From Enterobacter cancerogenus (GTDB lineage: Bacteria > Pseudomonadota > Gammaproteobacteria > Enterobacterales > Enterobacteriaceae), in the NCBI RefSeq assembly GCF_019047785.1, contig NZ_CP077290.1, positions 2,170,001 to 2,234,000 on the forward strand: a stretch of DNA of 64,000 nt, given 5' to 3'. Positions within the stretch are counted from its first letter, which is position 1, and the number at the start of each line of letters is the position of its first letter. A program made the position numbers and the translations under genes. Positions 51,624-62,770 of this stretch are shown here, piece by piece. The notes under the pieces were generated by a model. The model was not told where the DNA came from. It worked only from the letters and a program-made list of their open reading frames with translations, and ran no database searches.

Positions 51624-52121
51624 ATGCTGCGCACTGTCATCTGGAGTCTGATCATCGTGTTCATCAGCGCAAACACAGTATGTTTTGCCGGCAGTAAATA
51701 CGTCGATATGTCGCTTACGGTATTAATTAATGTTCCTATTCCCTGCGTCATCAACGGCGGAACGGTGGAATTTGGAAACGTTGTCACCACCAAAGTGGAC
51801 GGTGGACACTATACACAGCCCGTGAACTACGCAATGGATTGTCAGACGAGGATAAGTGATTATCTCAAGCTGCAGTTACAGGGCGAGACGACCGTCATTA
51901 ATGGCGAGCAGGTGCTCAAAACCAACATTGAGGGCTTTGGGCTGCGCTTACAGAATAAAGCGGATAAAACAGTGATTAAGCCAGGCACAACCGACTGGCT
52001 TAACTTTACTTATACTCAGGCCGCTCCCGAACTGGAAGTCGTGCCAGTGAAGGAAGCATCGACATCACTTCAGGCGGCTGAGTTTAATGCCACCGCAACA
52101 ATGGTGGTCGATTACCAATGA
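51624..52121 (+). CDS. Minor fimbrial subunit 1
   Basis: This 165-aa precursor has a signal peptide (about 1-22), then a pilin domain with cysteines 41 and 73 (PIPCVINGG and YAMDCQTR) and a C-terminal strand AEFNATATMVVDYQ. The ATG at 51624 lies nine bases after GGAG. An ATG at 51619 opens only a 10-codon frame. Its position behind the chaperone resembles MrpE/StfE-type minor pilins. Codon use is AT-richer than the backbone. Confidence 0.85.
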   Translation: MLRTVIWSLIIVFISANTVCFAGSKYVDMSLTVLINVPIPCVINGGTVEFGNVVTTKVDGGHYTQPVNYAMDCQTRISDYLKLQLQGETTVINGEQVLKTNIEGFGLRLQNKADKTVIKPGTTDWLNFTYTQAAPELEVVPVKEASTSLQAAEFNATATMVVDYQ

Positions 52122-52594
52122 AACCATTGATGCTTGTATTACTCTTCGTTTTCACGCATGACGCCATGGCCAGTGCCGATGTCAACTTTCACGGTTATCT
52201 TGTGAACCCGCAACAATGCGTCATTAGCAACAATGAAACCATTGAAGTTCCTTTCGCTGAAATGCAGATCGATGATATCAATGGCATTAACTACATGAAG
52301 GAAATCCCTTACACCATCGACTGTGATTCGACGGTCCGTGATGCATACATGACCATGACGTTAACGCTAATGGCGACGCAGTCCGACTTTAACGATGCCG
52401 CCGTCAATACCGATATTAACGGTCTTGGAATAAAAATAACTCATGATGATCAACCTTTTACCATCGGCACAGCGCTTACTATTAATCCAGCGACGCAGCC
52501 GGTGCTGAAGGCTGTGCCGATTAAAAAAAATGGCGTTACGCTTCCTGAGGGCAACTTTGAAGCATGGGCAACGCTTCAGGTGGACTATCAATGA
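52118..52594 (+). CDS. Minor fimbrial subunit 2
   Basis: This 158-aa precursor overlaps the previous gene by four bases. It has a signal peptide of about 18 residues (ending DAMAS), then VNFHGYLVNPQQCVISNN (Cys34), a second Cys69 (YTIDCDS) and the pilin C-terminal strand FEAWATLQVDYQ. It resembles MrpF/StfF-like adaptor pilins in length and position. It is probably a tip-fibrillum component. Confidence 0.85.
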   Translation: MKPLMLVLLFVFTHDAMASADVNFHGYLVNPQQCVISNNETIEVPFAEMQIDDINGINYMKEIPYTIDCDSTVRDAYMTMTLTLMATQSDFNDAAVNTDINGLGIKITHDDQPFTIGTALTINPATQPVLKAVPIKKNGVTLPEGNFEAWATLQVDYQ

Positions 52595-53127
52595 TACATC
52601 GAATAACAGCACGACTCCTGATGGGCGGGCTATTGCTGTGTGGGGGGCTTCAGCCCCTGTTTGCAGCGACGGATAACCTTCATTTTAGTGGAACCTTGCT
52701 GACCACCTTTTGTAAACCCGTGATACATGGAGAAACGTTGGGTGAGGTCGTGTTTCCAGAAATGGCTGCGCCGGATTTAATGTTGCGCGGTCAATCGGCA
52801 CGCGCAAAGCTGGTTATTTCGCTTAAAGACTGCAGTGGACCAACGCTGAAAAACGGCCTACGGGTGACATTTTCAGGCTCAGAAGAACAGGCGCTGCCGG
52901 GGTTTCTGGCCCTTGATAGCGGATCGACCGCCAGTGGTTTTGCGATTGGGCTTGAAACATTAGCAGGCACGCAAGTGTTGTTCAATCGTCCGGCGGGGGC
53001 AACGTTCGCGTTAAATCCGGGCAGTAACGAACTGATCCTGAACGCATGGCTACAAACCGTTTCCGGGACTCGGGTGATGCCAGGTACTTTTATCGCAACG
53101 GCAACCGCCACGTTTGAGTATTTATAA
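52591..53127 (+). CDS. Minor fimbrial subunit 3
   Basis: This 178-aa precursor starts at the ATG at 52591, overlapping the previous stop (ATGA). The signal peptide is about 25 residues (ending PLFAA). The pilin domain starts DNLHFSGTLLTTFCKPVI (Cys41), has Cys81 in SLKDCSGP and ends TFIATATATFEYL. It resembles the MrpG/StfG type by order. It directly precedes the putative adhesin, so it may be the subunit that joins it to the fibre. Confidence 0.85.
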   Translation: MIHRITARLLMGGLLLCGGLQPLFAATDNLHFSGTLLTTFCKPVIHGETLGEVVFPEMAAPDLMLRGQSARAKLVISLKDCSGPTLKNGLRVTFSGSEEQALPGFLALDSGSTASGFAIGLETLAGTQVLFNRPAGATFALNPGSNELILNAWLQTVSGTRVMPGTFIATATATFEYL

Positions 53128-53991
53128 ATGAAAAAATTACCTGCATTATTTATTCTTTTTTCGCTTATGTTGACGATGTTATTCACATCATCAGCAATGG
53201 CGACTACCGATAACCTGAAAAGCCAAACGCACTTTCTCGTTTATTTTGCTTATCTTAAAAGCCCCAGTGTTCAAGCTAATATTCAACTTCACGTGGCGTT
53301 CCCATCCTCTAATTCCACTGAAAATGGTCTTTACGATGCAACCGATGCTGTCGAGAGAGGATTAGGCACGCCCACTTTAATTTCCTGGAGCAGCTCTCAT
53401 CTCCCTAAAATAGAGATACTCCGTGCTCAAAAGAATGACATTGCCTCATCGCACTGCCCTGGAATTGACACCACCCTGTGGGCATGCGGCAGTTTAGATG
53501 TTTCGTACTCCGTACACTTTGAGGGTCAGGATTGCCCATGGAATATCGCGCAATATACCGTGAGTATCGATCCCTCTACCGGAAAATCGTGGACATCGCC
53601 TCCAACACGCGAAACGGCTTGCCCGACGGTGCCTGTCGCCACCTACGATATCTCCTGGAGTAAAGACCAGGTTCAACATGAAAAACAACTGATTCTAACC
53701 CCCAATGGCGGCAGGGTAGAAACGATATTACAAACCTATTTAATGGAAGGGGGTCAGTTGTGCGATGGTAGCCAGATGAACGATCGTGGTGTCTATTGTC
53801 GCTACGTTTCTACCGGTGTTTCCGTCAGTGTGTTGGGTTGCGACGATCCCCGCGTCACCACCAGTATTTCTAAACACCCCATGACCGACACTGAGCTTTA
53901 TGATATTCAGGTGCAGGCAGACACCCAGCACCTTGGCGCGGGTTTATTCAGTACGACCTGTAATTTTCGTTATCTGATCGATGAATTGTAA
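53128..53991 (+). CDS. Putative fimbrial tip adhesin, cysteine-rich, unrecognised family
   Basis: This 287-aa precursor starts at the base after the previous stop. It has a signal peptide of about 25 residues (ending SSAMA). The mature protein has eight cysteines (110, 120, 136, 165, 212, 224, 238, 278) and shows no ordinary single pilin domain. Its end, AGLFSTTCNFRYLIDEL, is only weakly like a pilin G strand. The position as last gene of an MR/P- or Stf-like operon and the two-domain size match tip adhesins such as MrpH. Its N-terminal half has several histidines (35, 55, 91, 109, 130) that might bind metal or ligand. The adhesin role is inferred from context. Confidence 0.6.
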   Translation: MKKLPALFILFSLMLTMLFTSSAMATTDNLKSQTHFLVYFAYLKSPSVQANIQLHVAFPSSNSTENGLYDATDAVERGLGTPTLISWSSSHLPKIEILRAQKNDIASSHCPGIDTTLWACGSLDVSYSVHFEGQDCPWNIAQYTVSIDPSTGKSWTSPPTRETACPTVPVATYDISWSKDQVQHEKQLILTPNGGRVETILQTYLMEGGQLCDGSQMNDRGVYCRYVSTGVSVSVLGCDDPRVTTSISKHPMTDTELYDIQVQADTQHLGAGLFSTTCNFRYLIDEL

Positions 53992-54018
53992 CCAGGCGCA
54001 GACCTTACACTTAACGTA

Positions 54019-54050
54019 AAAAGGGTGGCCCATTGGCCACCCTTTCGCTT
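54019..54050. terminator. Bidirectional terminator between fimbrial operon and hflC
   Basis: AAAGGGTGGCC-CATT-GGCCACCCTTT is a perfect 11-bp stem with A/T-rich flanks on both sides. It serves both convergent transcripts. Confidence 0.88.
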
Positions 54051-54074
54051 TACGACTTACCGAATGTAAATTAA

Positions 54075-55079
54075 TTAGCGTGTCGCGTTACTTGGCGTCT
54101 TCATATAACGGAAGAAATCGCTGTCCGGGCTGAGCACCATCACATCCTGGTTGCTCTGGAAGCTATTCTCGTAAGCACGCAGGCTACGGATGAAGGCGTA
54201 GAAGTCAGGATCCTGGCTGAAGGCATCAGCAAACAGTTTCGCCGCTTCGGCATCACCTTCACCGCGCAGGATACGGCCCTGACGCTCAGATTCCGCCAGC
54301 GTCTTGGTCACTTCGTAGTCCGCCGCTGCACGCAGCTTCTCAGCCTCTTCCTGACCCTGTGAACGGTGACGACGGGCTACCGCTTCACGCTCGGCGCGCA
54401 TACGGTTGTAAATCGCCTCAGACACTTCTGCAGGCAGGTTGATCTGCTTGATACGCACATCGACCACTTCGATACCCAGCGCCGCCATACTGTTCGGATT
54501 GATCACCGGCACGTTGCCGTTGGTTTCCGTCTGAACACGCTCAGCCGCTTTGGCAATCGCGTCATCCGCAGCCGGAGTTTCCACCTCGTCTTCCGTACCC
54601 GCAGAACCGGAGTTCAGCGCATCACGCACTTCGAGAGTCAGACGACCACGGGAGTCGGTAACGATATCTTTCACGTCCAGACGACCAATTTCAGAACGCA
54701 GACGGTCAGAGAACTTACGTTTCAGCAGCACTTCTGCCTGAGAAACGTCACCGCCGCCTGTCGCCAGGAAGTAGCGGCTGAAATCACTGATGCGCCATTT
54801 GATGTAGGAATCAACGATCAGGTCTTTTTTCTCTTTTGTCACAAAACGGTCGGCCTGGTTATCCATAGTCTGAATACGCGCATCGAGCGTTTTCACCGAC
54901 TGAATAAACGGAACCTTGAAGTGCAGGCCCGGCTCATAGATCACCGGACGCTTGTCGCCATCACGCACGACGCTGCTGAACTGGAATTTGATCCCACGCT
55001 CACCCTCTTTCACCACAAAGATCGAGGTGTAAAGCACGACCAGTACGATGATGATGATCGCAATAACTGACTTACGCAT
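54075..55079 (-). CDS. hflC: HflC, FtsH-protease modulator
   Basis: This 334-aa type II membrane protein has an N-terminal TM (MRKSVIAIIIIVLVVLYTSIFVV) and a SPFH/band-7 domain. It forms a large periplasmic cage with HflK that encloses FtsH and limits its activity on membrane proteins. Length equals E. coli. It starts two bases after the hflK stop. In E. coli yjeT follows; here the fimbrial operon does. Confidence 0.97.
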   Translation of the reverse strand: MRKSVIAIIIIVLVVLYTSIFVVKEGERGIKFQFSSVVRDGDKRPVIYEPGLHFKVPFIQSVKTLDARIQTMDNQADRFVTKEKKDLIVDSYIKWRISDFSRYFLATGGGDVSQAEVLLKRKFSDRLRSEIGRLDVKDIVTDSRGRLTLEVRDALNSGSAGTEDEVETPAADDAIAKAAERVQTETNGNVPVINPNSMAALGIEVVDVRIKQINLPAEVSEAIYNRMRAEREAVARRHRSQGQEEAEKLRAAADYEVTKTLAESERQGRILRGEGDAEAAKLFADAFSQDPDFYAFIRSLRAYENSFQSNQDVMVLSPDSDFFRYMKTPSNATR

Positions 55080-55081
55080 CC

Positions 55082-56341
55082 TTATTCCCCCTGACGCTGG
55101 TAGTCGTTACGCTGCGCGTTAGCACGGCGTTGGTCCATAATGTCACCATCGTTCGAAGAAGGCGTTGTGTTCGCGCTGGAGCTGCCCTTTGAGGCTGGCG
55201 GCAGACGCAGCAGGTTGTTTGCGCCGCTGGTGTCTTTCGCAGCCGGTGCAGAACCGCCTTTCAGCATCTGATCCAGCGGCAGAACCATCAGGTTCCCGCC
55301 CTTGCTGTCGTTAACCAGCACTTTACGCGTGTGGCTCAGCACTTTTTCCATGGTTTCGATATACAGACGCTCACGGGTAATTTCCGGAGCCGCTTTATAC
55401 TCCGGCAGGATCTTCGCGAAACGCGCAACCTCACCCTGTGCTTCCAGGATGGTCTGCGTCTTATACGCACGCGCTTCTTCCAGAATACGCTGCGCCTGAC
55501 CGTTAGCACGCGGCTGAACTTCGTTGATGTACGCTTCCGCTTCACGGATGTACTGCTGCTCGTTTTCACGCGCGGCAATCGCATCGTCAAATGCGGCTTT
55601 CACCTCTTCCGGCGGACGTGCAGCCTGGAAGTTGACGTCCAGCAGGGTGATACCCATGTTGTACGGGCGAATGGTCTCTTCCAGCTCACGCTGGGTATCG
55701 CTACGAATAACGGTACGACCTTCCGTCAGGATGCGGTCCATGGTGTACTTGCCGATCACGCCGCGCAGGGCGCTGTCGGTTGCCTGACGCAGGCTGTCGT
55801 CCGCGCTGGTCACGCTAAACAGATAACGTTCTGGATCGGTCACCCGGTACTGCACGTTCATTTCAACGCGCACGACGTTTTCGTCAGAAGTCAGCATTAC
55901 GCCAGAGGCGGCCAGTTCACGGACGGATTCCACGTTTACAGCGGTCACGTCGTCAATGAAGGTCGGTTTCCAGTTCAGGCCCGGCTCAACCAGATGGCTG
56001 AACTTACCAAAACGGGTTACCACGCCGCGCTCCGCTTCTTTAATGGTGTAGAACCCGCTGGCTGCCCAGATGATCACCACGGCAGCAGCAACAATGCCCA
56101 CGATGCGGCCACCCATTTGCGGGCGAGGTCCCTGAGTGGAATTTCCACCCGTGCCAGAACCTTTACCCCCACCTAACCCACCCAGCTTTTTGCTGAGCTT
56201 ACGGAAGATGTCATCCAGATCCGGCGGCCCCTGCTCGCGACCACCTTTGTTGCCATTTCCCCCAGAGTTGCCGCCTTGATTATTGCTGCTTCCCCACGGG
56301 TCGCGGTCTTGTCCGTTATTACCGGGCTGATTCCACGCCAT
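55082..56341 (-). CDS. hflK: HflK, FtsH-protease modulator
   Basis: This 419-aa protein has a Gly/Asn-rich cytoplasmic N-terminus (NNGQDRDPWGSSNNQGGNSG), one TM at about 78-98, a SPFH domain and a Ser/Asn-rich tail. Length equals E. coli. It partners with HflC. It lies 56 bp after hflX in the same transcript. Confidence 0.97.
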   Translation of the reverse strand: MAWNQPGNNGQDRDPWGSSNNQGGNSGGNGNKGGREQGPPDLDDIFRKLSKKLGGLGGGKGSGTGGNSTQGPRPQMGGRIVGIVAAAVVIIWAASGFYTIKEAERGVVTRFGKFSHLVEPGLNWKPTFIDDVTAVNVESVRELAASGVMLTSDENVVRVEMNVQYRVTDPERYLFSVTSADDSLRQATDSALRGVIGKYTMDRILTEGRTVIRSDTQRELEETIRPYNMGITLLDVNFQAARPPEEVKAAFDDAIAARENEQQYIREAEAYINEVQPRANGQAQRILEEARAYKTQTILEAQGEVARFAKILPEYKAAPEITRERLYIETMEKVLSHTRKVLVNDSKGGNLMVLPLDQMLKGGSAPAAKDTSGANNLLRLPPASKGSSSANTTPSSNDGDIMDQRRANAQRNDYQRQGE

Positions 56342-56397
56342 GTATATGCTCCATATTTGTTATGCAAGGGCGAATTATTCAGGCATCCCCTTTCTGA

Positions 56398-57678
56398 TCA
56401 GACGATATAGTCGACCAGCGCAGGTTCTTGTTTACAGAGGCGACGCCAGTCAACGATCGGCATACGCACCTGCATCCCCACGCTGCCGTCATCCTCCATC
56501 CACTCTTTTTCTATCGCCTGAAGCTGATAAAACCGGCTGCGCAGCCTGCCTTCCTGTGGCGGCAGTCGCAGCGTGTGCTGAGCTACCTCACCGGAAAGAC
56601 GTTCTGTCAAAGCCTGGAAAAGCAGTGGCACACCAACACCGGTCTGGGCAGAAAGCCAGACCCGAATCGGTTTGTTCTCTTCATCTCGGTCGATACGCGG
56701 CTCGAAATCCTCCAGCATATCGATTTTGTTCATCACCAGCAGCGTCGGGATTTCGTGGGCCTCGATCTCTTCGAGCACCACGTTTACCGCGTCGATGTTC
56801 TCCTGCACGCGCACGTCTGCTGCGTCAATAACGTGCAGCAGCAAGGTCGCCTGGCGCGTCTCCTGCAGGGTGGCTTTAAACGCTGCCACCAGATCGTGCG
56901 GCAAATGGCGGATAAACCCTACGGTATCCGCCAGCACCGTTTCACCGACGTCCGCAACGTCAATACGACGCAGCGTTGGGTCCAGGGTCGCAAACAGCTG
57001 GTCTGCGGCATACACCTGAGCCTCGGTTATCTGGTTAAACAGGGTGGATTTACCGGCGTTGGTATAGCCCACCAGCGACACCGTCGGGATGTCGGCTTTC
57101 GTTCGCGCCCGACGTCCCTGCTCACGCTGTTTCTCTACGCGTTCCAGGCGTGAGAGGATCTGGGTAATACGGCCACGCAGCAAACGGCGGTCGGTTTCGA
57201 GCTGGGTTTCACCCGGACCGCGTAAACCAATCCCGCCCTTTTGTCTTTCAAGGTGGGTCCAGCCACGCACAAGACGCGTCGCCAGATGGCGCAGCTGCGC
57301 CAGCTCAACCTGCAGCTTCCCTTCATGGGTACGCGCACGCTGAGCAAAAATATCTAAAATTAGCCCAGTGCGATCGATAACCCGACATTCGCAAAGTGCT
57401 TCAAGATTACGCTCCTGAGCGGGAGACAGCGCGTGATCAAACAACACGACTGATGCGCCGGTTGCTTTAACGGCATCCGCAATTTCAACTGCTTTACCTT
57501 CACCAACAAAATACTTCGGGTGCGGCGCTTTACGGCTACCGGTAATCACCTGCATTGCTTCGACGCCAGCGGAAGAGACCAGAGTTTCAAACTCCTGGAG
57601 GTCTTCCATATCTTTGTCTTGCGAAAAATAGATGTGTACCAGCACCGCCTGCTCACCGGCATCATAACGGTCAAACAA
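56398..57678 (-). CDS. hflX: HflX, ribosome-associated GTPase
   Basis: This 426-aa GTPase equals the E. coli length when started at the TTG at 57678 ([10 protein letters not shown], read [10 protein letters not shown]), which is preceded by GAGAGG. An N-terminal HflX domain precedes the G domain with GYTNAGKST (G1), [10 protein letters not shown] (G3) and NKID (G4). It splits stalled 70S ribosomes, notably under heat stress. The rare start codon may keep expression low relative to hfq. Confidence 0.96.
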   Translation of the reverse strand: MFDRYDAGEQAVLVHIYFSQDKDMEDLQEFETLVSSAGVEAMQVITGSRKAPHPKYFVGEGKAVEIADAVKATGASVVLFDHALSPAQERNLEALCECRVIDRTGLILDIFAQRARTHEGKLQVELAQLRHLATRLVRGWTHLERQKGGIGLRGPGETQLETDRRLLRGRITQILSRLERVEKQREQGRRARTKADIPTVSLVGYTNAGKSTLFNQITEAQVYAADQLFATLDPTLRRIDVADVGETVLADTVGFIRHLPHDLVAAFKATLQETRQATLLLHVIDAADVRVQENIDAVNVVLEEIEAHEIPTLLVMNKIDMLEDFEPRIDRDEENKPIRVWLSAQTGVGVPLLFQALTERLSGEVAQHTLRLPPQEGRLRSRFYQLQAIEKEWMEDDGSVGMQVRMPIVDWRRLCKQEPALVDYIV

Positions 57679-57702
57679 GCGTAAACCTCTCAATAAAGAT
57701 CA

Positions 57703-57732
57703 ACGGGGAACGCAGGATCCCTGGCTCCCCGT
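57703..57732 (-). other. Hairpin between hfq and hflX
   Basis: ACGGGGA (57703-57709) pairs with TCCCCGT (57726-57732), with further pairing inside around GGATCC. No T-run follows. It may be a partial terminator or a processing site that lowers hflX relative to hfq. Confidence 0.45.
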
Positions 57733-57751
57733 GTGGATAACAGCCGAAACC

Positions 57752-58075
<324 letters not shown>

Positions 58076-58148
58076 TTATATGCTTGTTTTGTACTTAGAA
58101 CCTTGCGATTCTGAAAAATTGCGCACGATACGGCTTAATTGTACACAT

Positions 58149-59099
58149 TCAGTGAGCGATATCACCAATAACCTCAATCACTTCGTTTAACGCCTGTTGT
58201 GGTTTTTCACTGTCTAACCAGTGAACCCCCTCCCAACCGCGCAACCAGGTGATCTGGCGCTTCGCTAACTGCCTCGTGGCGCAAACACCTCGATAAACCA
58301 TTTCATCGTATGAAATCTCACCTTCAAGATACGACCACATCTGGCGGTATCCCACACAACGAATGGAAGGCATGTCCGTATGCAAATCTCCACGGGCAAA
58401 AAGCGCCCGCACTTCTGCTTCAAAATCTGAAGCCAACATCTGATGAAAACGCTGCTCAATTCGTTGATGGAGCAGTTCACGGCTCGCCGGGGCGATGGCG
58501 AACTGATGCACCTGATACGGCAGAGCCTCTCCTGACGTTTGCGTCAGTTCCGTTAAAGTTTTACCCGAAATGAAAAAAACTTCCAGTGCCCGGGAAAGCC
58601 TTTGCGGATCATTTGGATGAATCCGTGCTGCGGCAACCGGATCGACTTGTGCCAGTTGCTTGTGCAAAACGTCCCACCCTTGCTCTGCCGCCTGCTGCTC
58701 AATCTTTGCTCTTACCTCAGGATCCGCCGATGGCAGAGGTGATAACCCCTCCAGAAGCGCCTTAAAGTAGAGCATGGTACCGCCAACCAGCAGCGGTATT
58801 CGTCCTGCCGCCGTAATGTCGGCCATTTCGGCCAGGGCATCGCGGCGAAAATCGGCTGCCGAATAAGCCTGAGCCGGGTCAAGAATATCCAGCAAACGAT
58901 GCGGTGCCGCGCGCAGTTCGTCTGCGTCTGGCTTCGCCGTGCCAATGTCCATCCCCCGGTAAATGAGGGCAGAATCAACGCTAATCAACTCTACAGGCAA
59001 AACTTTACGCAGCTCAATGGCTAATGCTGTTTTACCGGAGGCCGTCGGCCCCATTAAAAAAATTGCCTTAGGCAGGCTCGCCTTGCTTACATCAATCAT
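58149..59099 (-). CDS. miaA: MiaA, tRNA A37 dimethylallyltransferase
   Basis: This 316-aa enzyme equals the E. coli length. It has the P-loop GPTASGKT at residues 17-24, the catalytic [16 protein letters not shown] and the conserved RCVGYRQMW. It adds a dimethylallyl group to A37 of tRNAs reading UNN codons. It overlaps the end of mutL by eight bases. Confidence 0.98.
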   Translation of the reverse strand: MIDVSKASLPKAIFLMGPTASGKTALAIELRKVLPVELISVDSALIYRGMDIGTAKPDADELRAAPHRLLDILDPAQAYSAADFRRDALAEMADITAAGRIPLLVGGTMLYFKALLEGLSPLPSADPEVRAKIEQQAAEQGWDVLHKQLAQVDPVAAARIHPNDPQRLSRALEVFFISGKTLTELTQTSGEALPYQVHQFAIAPASRELLHQRIEQRFHQMLASDFEAEVRALFARGDLHTDMPSIRCVGYRQMWSYLEGEISYDEMVYRGVCATRQLAKRQITWLRGWEGVHWLDSEKPQQALNEVIEVIGDIAH

Positions 59100-60936
59100 C
59101 TTTCAGGGCGGTCATCGCCGTTTTTAAATCAACAGGTTGTAATAATCCACCCGGTGGCGCTTTTACCAGATGCGGACAAAGGCGTTCCACCTCCGCCAGC
59201 ACGGTAATGGCCTGCGCCATACTCCATGCAGCGTGTTCACTTGCCAGATGGCGAGCAATCCACTGCGCGGTATTCGCGGCATCAGACGTTGTCTGTTGCG
59301 CCAGGTAGCCTATCAGTTCAGGAATCAAGTTTTGTAAATTTTGTTGGCGTAAGGGTAAAGGCACTGCGCGAATGGTCACATGCTGCGCTTCAAGTGCGAT
59401 TTCAATACCCATTTCCGCCAGTAACGGCGTTGCACGCTGCAATACCGCTGCTTCCTGTGCGGTTATTTTCAGGCGTACGGGGATCAGGAGCGGCTGTGCG
59501 CAAGCGGTATTGATCCCCGGCGTCAGTTGCGCCTGTTTGAGCCAGCGTTCCGCCACCGGCAGCGCCAGCAGCATCAGTTGCCCTTCGCGTTCGAGCAGCG
59601 CGACATCCGGCGCGATGATGGTCAATACCCGTCCAAAGCTCTGACTGTGGCCGTCCAGCGAAGGCGTAGAGACCGCAATGCGTTCTTTATGCTCAACGGC
59701 TGGCGTATCCAGCAGCTTGCGGTACAACGCCCCCTGCTGCTTTTGATAACCCGGCTGGGCGTTCGGGTAGTTCGCCCCCGTGGCTCGCGGCGTGCTGCCG
59801 GACGCGGCGAATCGCGGTGCCGCCGGTTCACGCGCAACGGCGGGTTCGGCAAAGTGGTTACGCCCCGCGGCGACCCGGTTTTCCGGCAGTGAACGCGCAG
59901 ACGGCTCGCTGTCGTCCAGCGGTAACGTCGGCTCTGCCTGCTGCTGCAACACGCTCACCACGCCCTGATAAATAAAATCATGCACCAGGCGCGACTGATG
60001 GAAACGGACCTCATGCTTGGCCGGATGAACGTTAACGTCAACCTGGTGCGGGTCAATATCCAGATAGAGCACAAAGGCGGGCTGCTGATCCGCGCCGAGC
60101 TTCTCTTCACAGGCCTGGCGAATCGCGTGGTTGATCAAGCGGTCGCGCATCATACGGCCGTTGACGTAGCAGTACTGAACCTCAGCAAACGCGGCGCTGC
60201 TCACCTTAGGATCGGCCACCCAGCCGCGCAGGGCCAAATCGCCATGCTGCCACTCAATCGCCAGCGCGTGCTCGAGGAAGGGCGTTCCGCAGATGGCACC
60301 CAGGCGGCGCTCTTTTTGACCGCCTTCAGCGACCGCGCGGTACTGGCGCATGACTTTGCCGTTATGGCTGAGGTTGATCGTGACATCAAACCGCGCCAGC
60401 GCGATGCGGCGAATAATCTCATCGATATGGCCGAATTCGGTCTTCTCGGTGCGCATGAACTTGCGTCGGGCGGGCGTGTTGTAAAACAGATCCAGCACTT
60501 CCAGCGTGGTGCCAACGGGATGTGCGGCAGGTTTCACCGTCACGTCCATGTCGCGCCCTTCGGCGTAGGCTTGCCAGGCCTCCTGCTGTTCGGCCGTGCG
60601 GGAGGTGAGCGTAAGACGTGAAACGGAACTAATACTGGCAAGCGCCTCGCCGCGAAAACCCAGGCTGATAATCGCTTCCAGGTCGTCAAGCGAGGCGATT
60701 TTACTGGTGGCATGGCGCGCCAGAGCTAACGCCAGCTCGTCCTTTTTGATGCCGCAGCCGTTGTCCCGAATGCGGATAAGCTTCGCGCCACCGCGTTCGA
60801 TATCAATATCGATGCGGGTTGCGCCCGCATCGAGGCTGTTTTCCACCAGCTCCTTCACCACCGATGCAGGGCGTTCAACCACCTCACCGGCGGCGATTTG
60901 GTTCGCGAGCTGCGGCGGGAGAATCTGAATCGGCAT
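59092..60936 (-). CDS. mutL: MutL, DNA mismatch-repair ATPase
   Basis: This 614-aa protein (E. coli has 615) has the GHKL ATPase motifs [30 protein letters not shown] and [22 protein letters not shown] variable linker (about 335-415) precedes the C-terminal dimerisation domain. It couples MutS recognition to MutH and UvrD. It lacks the endonuclease motif, as expected in bacteria that use MutH. Confidence 0.98.
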   Translation of the reverse strand: MPIQILPPQLANQIAAGEVVERPASVVKELVENSLDAGATRIDIDIERGGAKLIRIRDNGCGIKKDELALALARHATSKIASLDDLEAIISLGFRGEALASISSVSRLTLTSRTAEQQEAWQAYAEGRDMDVTVKPAAHPVGTTLEVLDLFYNTPARRKFMRTEKTEFGHIDEIIRRIALARFDVTINLSHNGKVMRQYRAVAEGGQKERRLGAICGTPFLEHALAIEWQHGDLALRGWVADPKVSSAAFAEVQYCYVNGRMMRDRLINHAIRQACEEKLGADQQPAFVLYLDIDPHQVDVNVHPAKHEVRFHQSRLVHDFIYQGVVSVLQQQAEPTLPLDDSEPSARSLPENRVAAGRNHFAEPAVAREPAAPRFAASGSTPRATGANYPNAQPGYQKQQGALYRKLLDTPAVEHKERIAVSTPSLDGHSQSFGRVLTIIAPDVALLEREGQLMLLALPVAERWLKQAQLTPGINTACAQPLLIPVRLKITAQEAAVLQRATPLLAEMGIEIALEAQHVTIRAVPLPLRQQNLQNLIPELIGYLAQQTTSDAANTAQWIARHLASEHAAWSMAQAITVLAEVERLCPHLVKAPPGGLLQPVDLKTAMTALKDD

Positions 60937-60945
60937 GACGTCTCC

Positions 60946-62292
60946 TTAATTGGTCGCGGTCATCTCACCCGGTAACGCGGCGCTGGCCGTCTGGCTCACG
61001 CCGCCCTGCGGTGCCGCCTGCAGCGGATGCGCGTCAAAATATTTACGCAGACCGTTATAAATCGCTTCGGCAATTTTCTGCTGGTAGCTGTCGCTTCCCA
61101 GCAAACGTTCTTCACCGTTATTACTGATAAAGCCGGTTTCCACCAGAATCGACGGGATATCCGGCGAGCGCAGAACGCCGAGGCTGGCATGTTCAGGACG
61201 CCGCTTGTGCAGCACGCCCACGCTTTGTAACTGGTTCAGTACATTGGTGGCGACATCATACCCGACGCGCTGAGAATGACCGAACTGTAAATCCAGCACG
61301 GCCTGGCTGAGATACGGGTCAGACTGGCTGTTTGCCAGCACGTCGCCCGCGCCGCCTAACAGCTCGGACTGTTTCTCATGCTGCTCCAGCCAGCCCGCCA
61401 TTTCGCTGTTGGCGCGACGGTTTGAGAGCACCCAGACGGACGCTCCGGTGGCATCACGATTCGGAGCCGCATCCGCATGAATCGACACCAGGAAGTTAGC
61501 ATTTTGCTTACGCGCCACGTCCGAACGGCCCATGACCGAGATAAAGTAATCCCCGTCGCGGGTCAGCACGCCTTTAAACATCGGGTCGTCGTTGAGCAGC
61601 GTACGCAGCTTGCGGGCGATGGCGATAGTGACATTTTTCTCGCGCGTGCCGCCCGGCCCAATCGCACCGGGGTCTTGCCCACCGTGACCGGCATCAATGG
61701 CGATAATCACCTTGTCTCCGCTGACCGTCGCACGACGTGCGCTGGCCGCCGGGCGCGTCACCGTATTGCTGCTGGTCGCCACAGTGATGCGATCGTCCTG
61801 CGATTTGAACGGATTACGGGCAGGCTCAGCGGGACGCGGGGTATAAACCGGCGTTTCCACGCGTTTCGCGACCACCGGCGCAGGCGGCGGTGGAGGTGGC
61901 GGAGGCGCATCGGCGTTGATGGTAAAGACCACCGTATAATTCGAGCCGTTTTGCTGCTTAACCGCCTTCGTCTTCCCTTTTTCGGTCAGATCCACCACCA
62001 GCCGTAGCGACTGGCTGTCCTTTGGCGTTCCGGACCGGATGCTTTTCACCAGGTTATTTCCGCTAAACTGCAGCGGCAGCCCCTGGATCACGCCGGTTTG
62101 TTTGATATCGAGCGCCACGCTGTGGCTGTCGATTTGTGAGAAGGCATACTCAGGATCACCCATAAAGCTGAAGGTGATGCGGGCCTGGCTATCGCCATTG
62201 GAGACCTGAATATCCGAAAGATTCGCCGCCCCGGCCTGCGCGCACAGCAGCACCGTTGCAGCTAACAACCAACCTTTAACGCGATTAATCAT
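60946..62292 (-). CDS. amiB: AmiB, N-acetylmuramoyl-L-alanine amidase
   Basis: This 448-aa periplasmic amidase (E. coli has 445) has a signal peptide of about 22 residues and an AMIN domain (about 25-125, [20 protein letters not shown]). A proline-rich linker ([11 protein letters not shown]) precedes the Amidase_3 domain, with zinc ligands in [20 protein letters not shown] and VSIHADAAP. It splits septal peptidoglycan during cell separation under EnvC control. The start is the ATG at 62292; the longer frame to 62373 is not used. Confidence 0.97.
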   Translation of the reverse strand: MINRVKGWLLAATVLLCAQAGAANLSDIQVSNGDSQARITFSFMGDPEYAFSQIDSHSVALDIKQTGVIQGLPLQFSGNNLVKSIRSGTPKDSQSLRLVVDLTEKGKTKAVKQQNGSNYTVVFTINADAPPPPPPPPAPVVAKRVETPVYTPRPAEPARNPFKSQDDRITVATSSNTVTRPAASARRATVSGDKVIIAIDAGHGGQDPGAIGPGGTREKNVTIAIARKLRTLLNDDPMFKGVLTRDGDYFISVMGRSDVARKQNANFLVSIHADAAPNRDATGASVWVLSNRRANSEMAGWLEQHEKQSELLGGAGDVLANSQSDPYLSQAVLDLQFGHSQRVGYDVATNVLNQLQSVGVLHKRRPEHASLGVLRSPDIPSILVETGFISNNGEERLLGSDSYQQKIAEAIYNGLRKYFDAHPLQAAPQGGVSQTASAALPGEMTATN

Positions 62293-62308
62293 CCCGTCAT
62301 TCCTACGC

Positions 62309-62770
62309 TTAACCGGCCAGACGGGCCAGTAAGGAACACCCTGATGAGGAAACAGCACTGATGCGTGCCTCACGCCCTTGCGCCTGGTACTCTAAGTGAA
62401 TTTCGACATCCGGGTCAGGCAGCACACCCGCACCTTGCTGCGGCCACTCCACCAGGCAAATGGCGTCGTTGGCAAAATAATCACGGATCCCCATAAACTC
62501 CAGCTCCTCCGGGTCCGCAAGGCGGTATAAATCAAAGTGATAGACCGTAACATGGTCCAGGGTATAAGGCTCAACCAGCGTGTAGGTTGGGCTTTTCACA
62601 TTCCCTTTATGGCCTAACGCCTGCAGGAACCCACGGCTGAAGGTTGTTTTACCCGCGCCTAAATCTCCATACAGATAAATGACGGTTGCCCCCTGACAGG
62701 CCTGCGCCACGCGCGTGCCGAAATCCAAAGTGGCTTGTTCATCAGGTAAAGAAATCGCTCGATTAGTCAT
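62309..62770 (-). CDS. tsaE: TsaE, ATPase for tRNA t6A synthesis
   Basis: This 153-aa P-loop ATPase has Walker A GDLGAGKT at residues 35-42 and [10 protein letters not shown] downstream. It works with TsaB and TsaD to make N6-threonylcarbamoyl-adenosine in tRNA. Length equals E. coli. The start overlaps the 3' end of nnr by eight bases, and amiB follows 16 bp after its stop. Confidence 0.97.
   Translation of the reverse strand: MTNRAISLPDEQATLDFGTRVAQACQGATVIYLYGDLGAGKTTFSRGFLQALGHKGNVKSPTYTLVEPYTLDHVTVYHFDLYRLADPEELEFMGIRDYFANDAICLVEWPQQGAGVLPDPDVEIHLEYQAQGREARISAVSSSGCSLLARLAG

Noticed and set aside
51619..51651. Alternative ATG before minor pilin 1
   Set aside because: It opens a frame of only ten codons. 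The ATG at 51624 gives a signal peptide and a full pilin.
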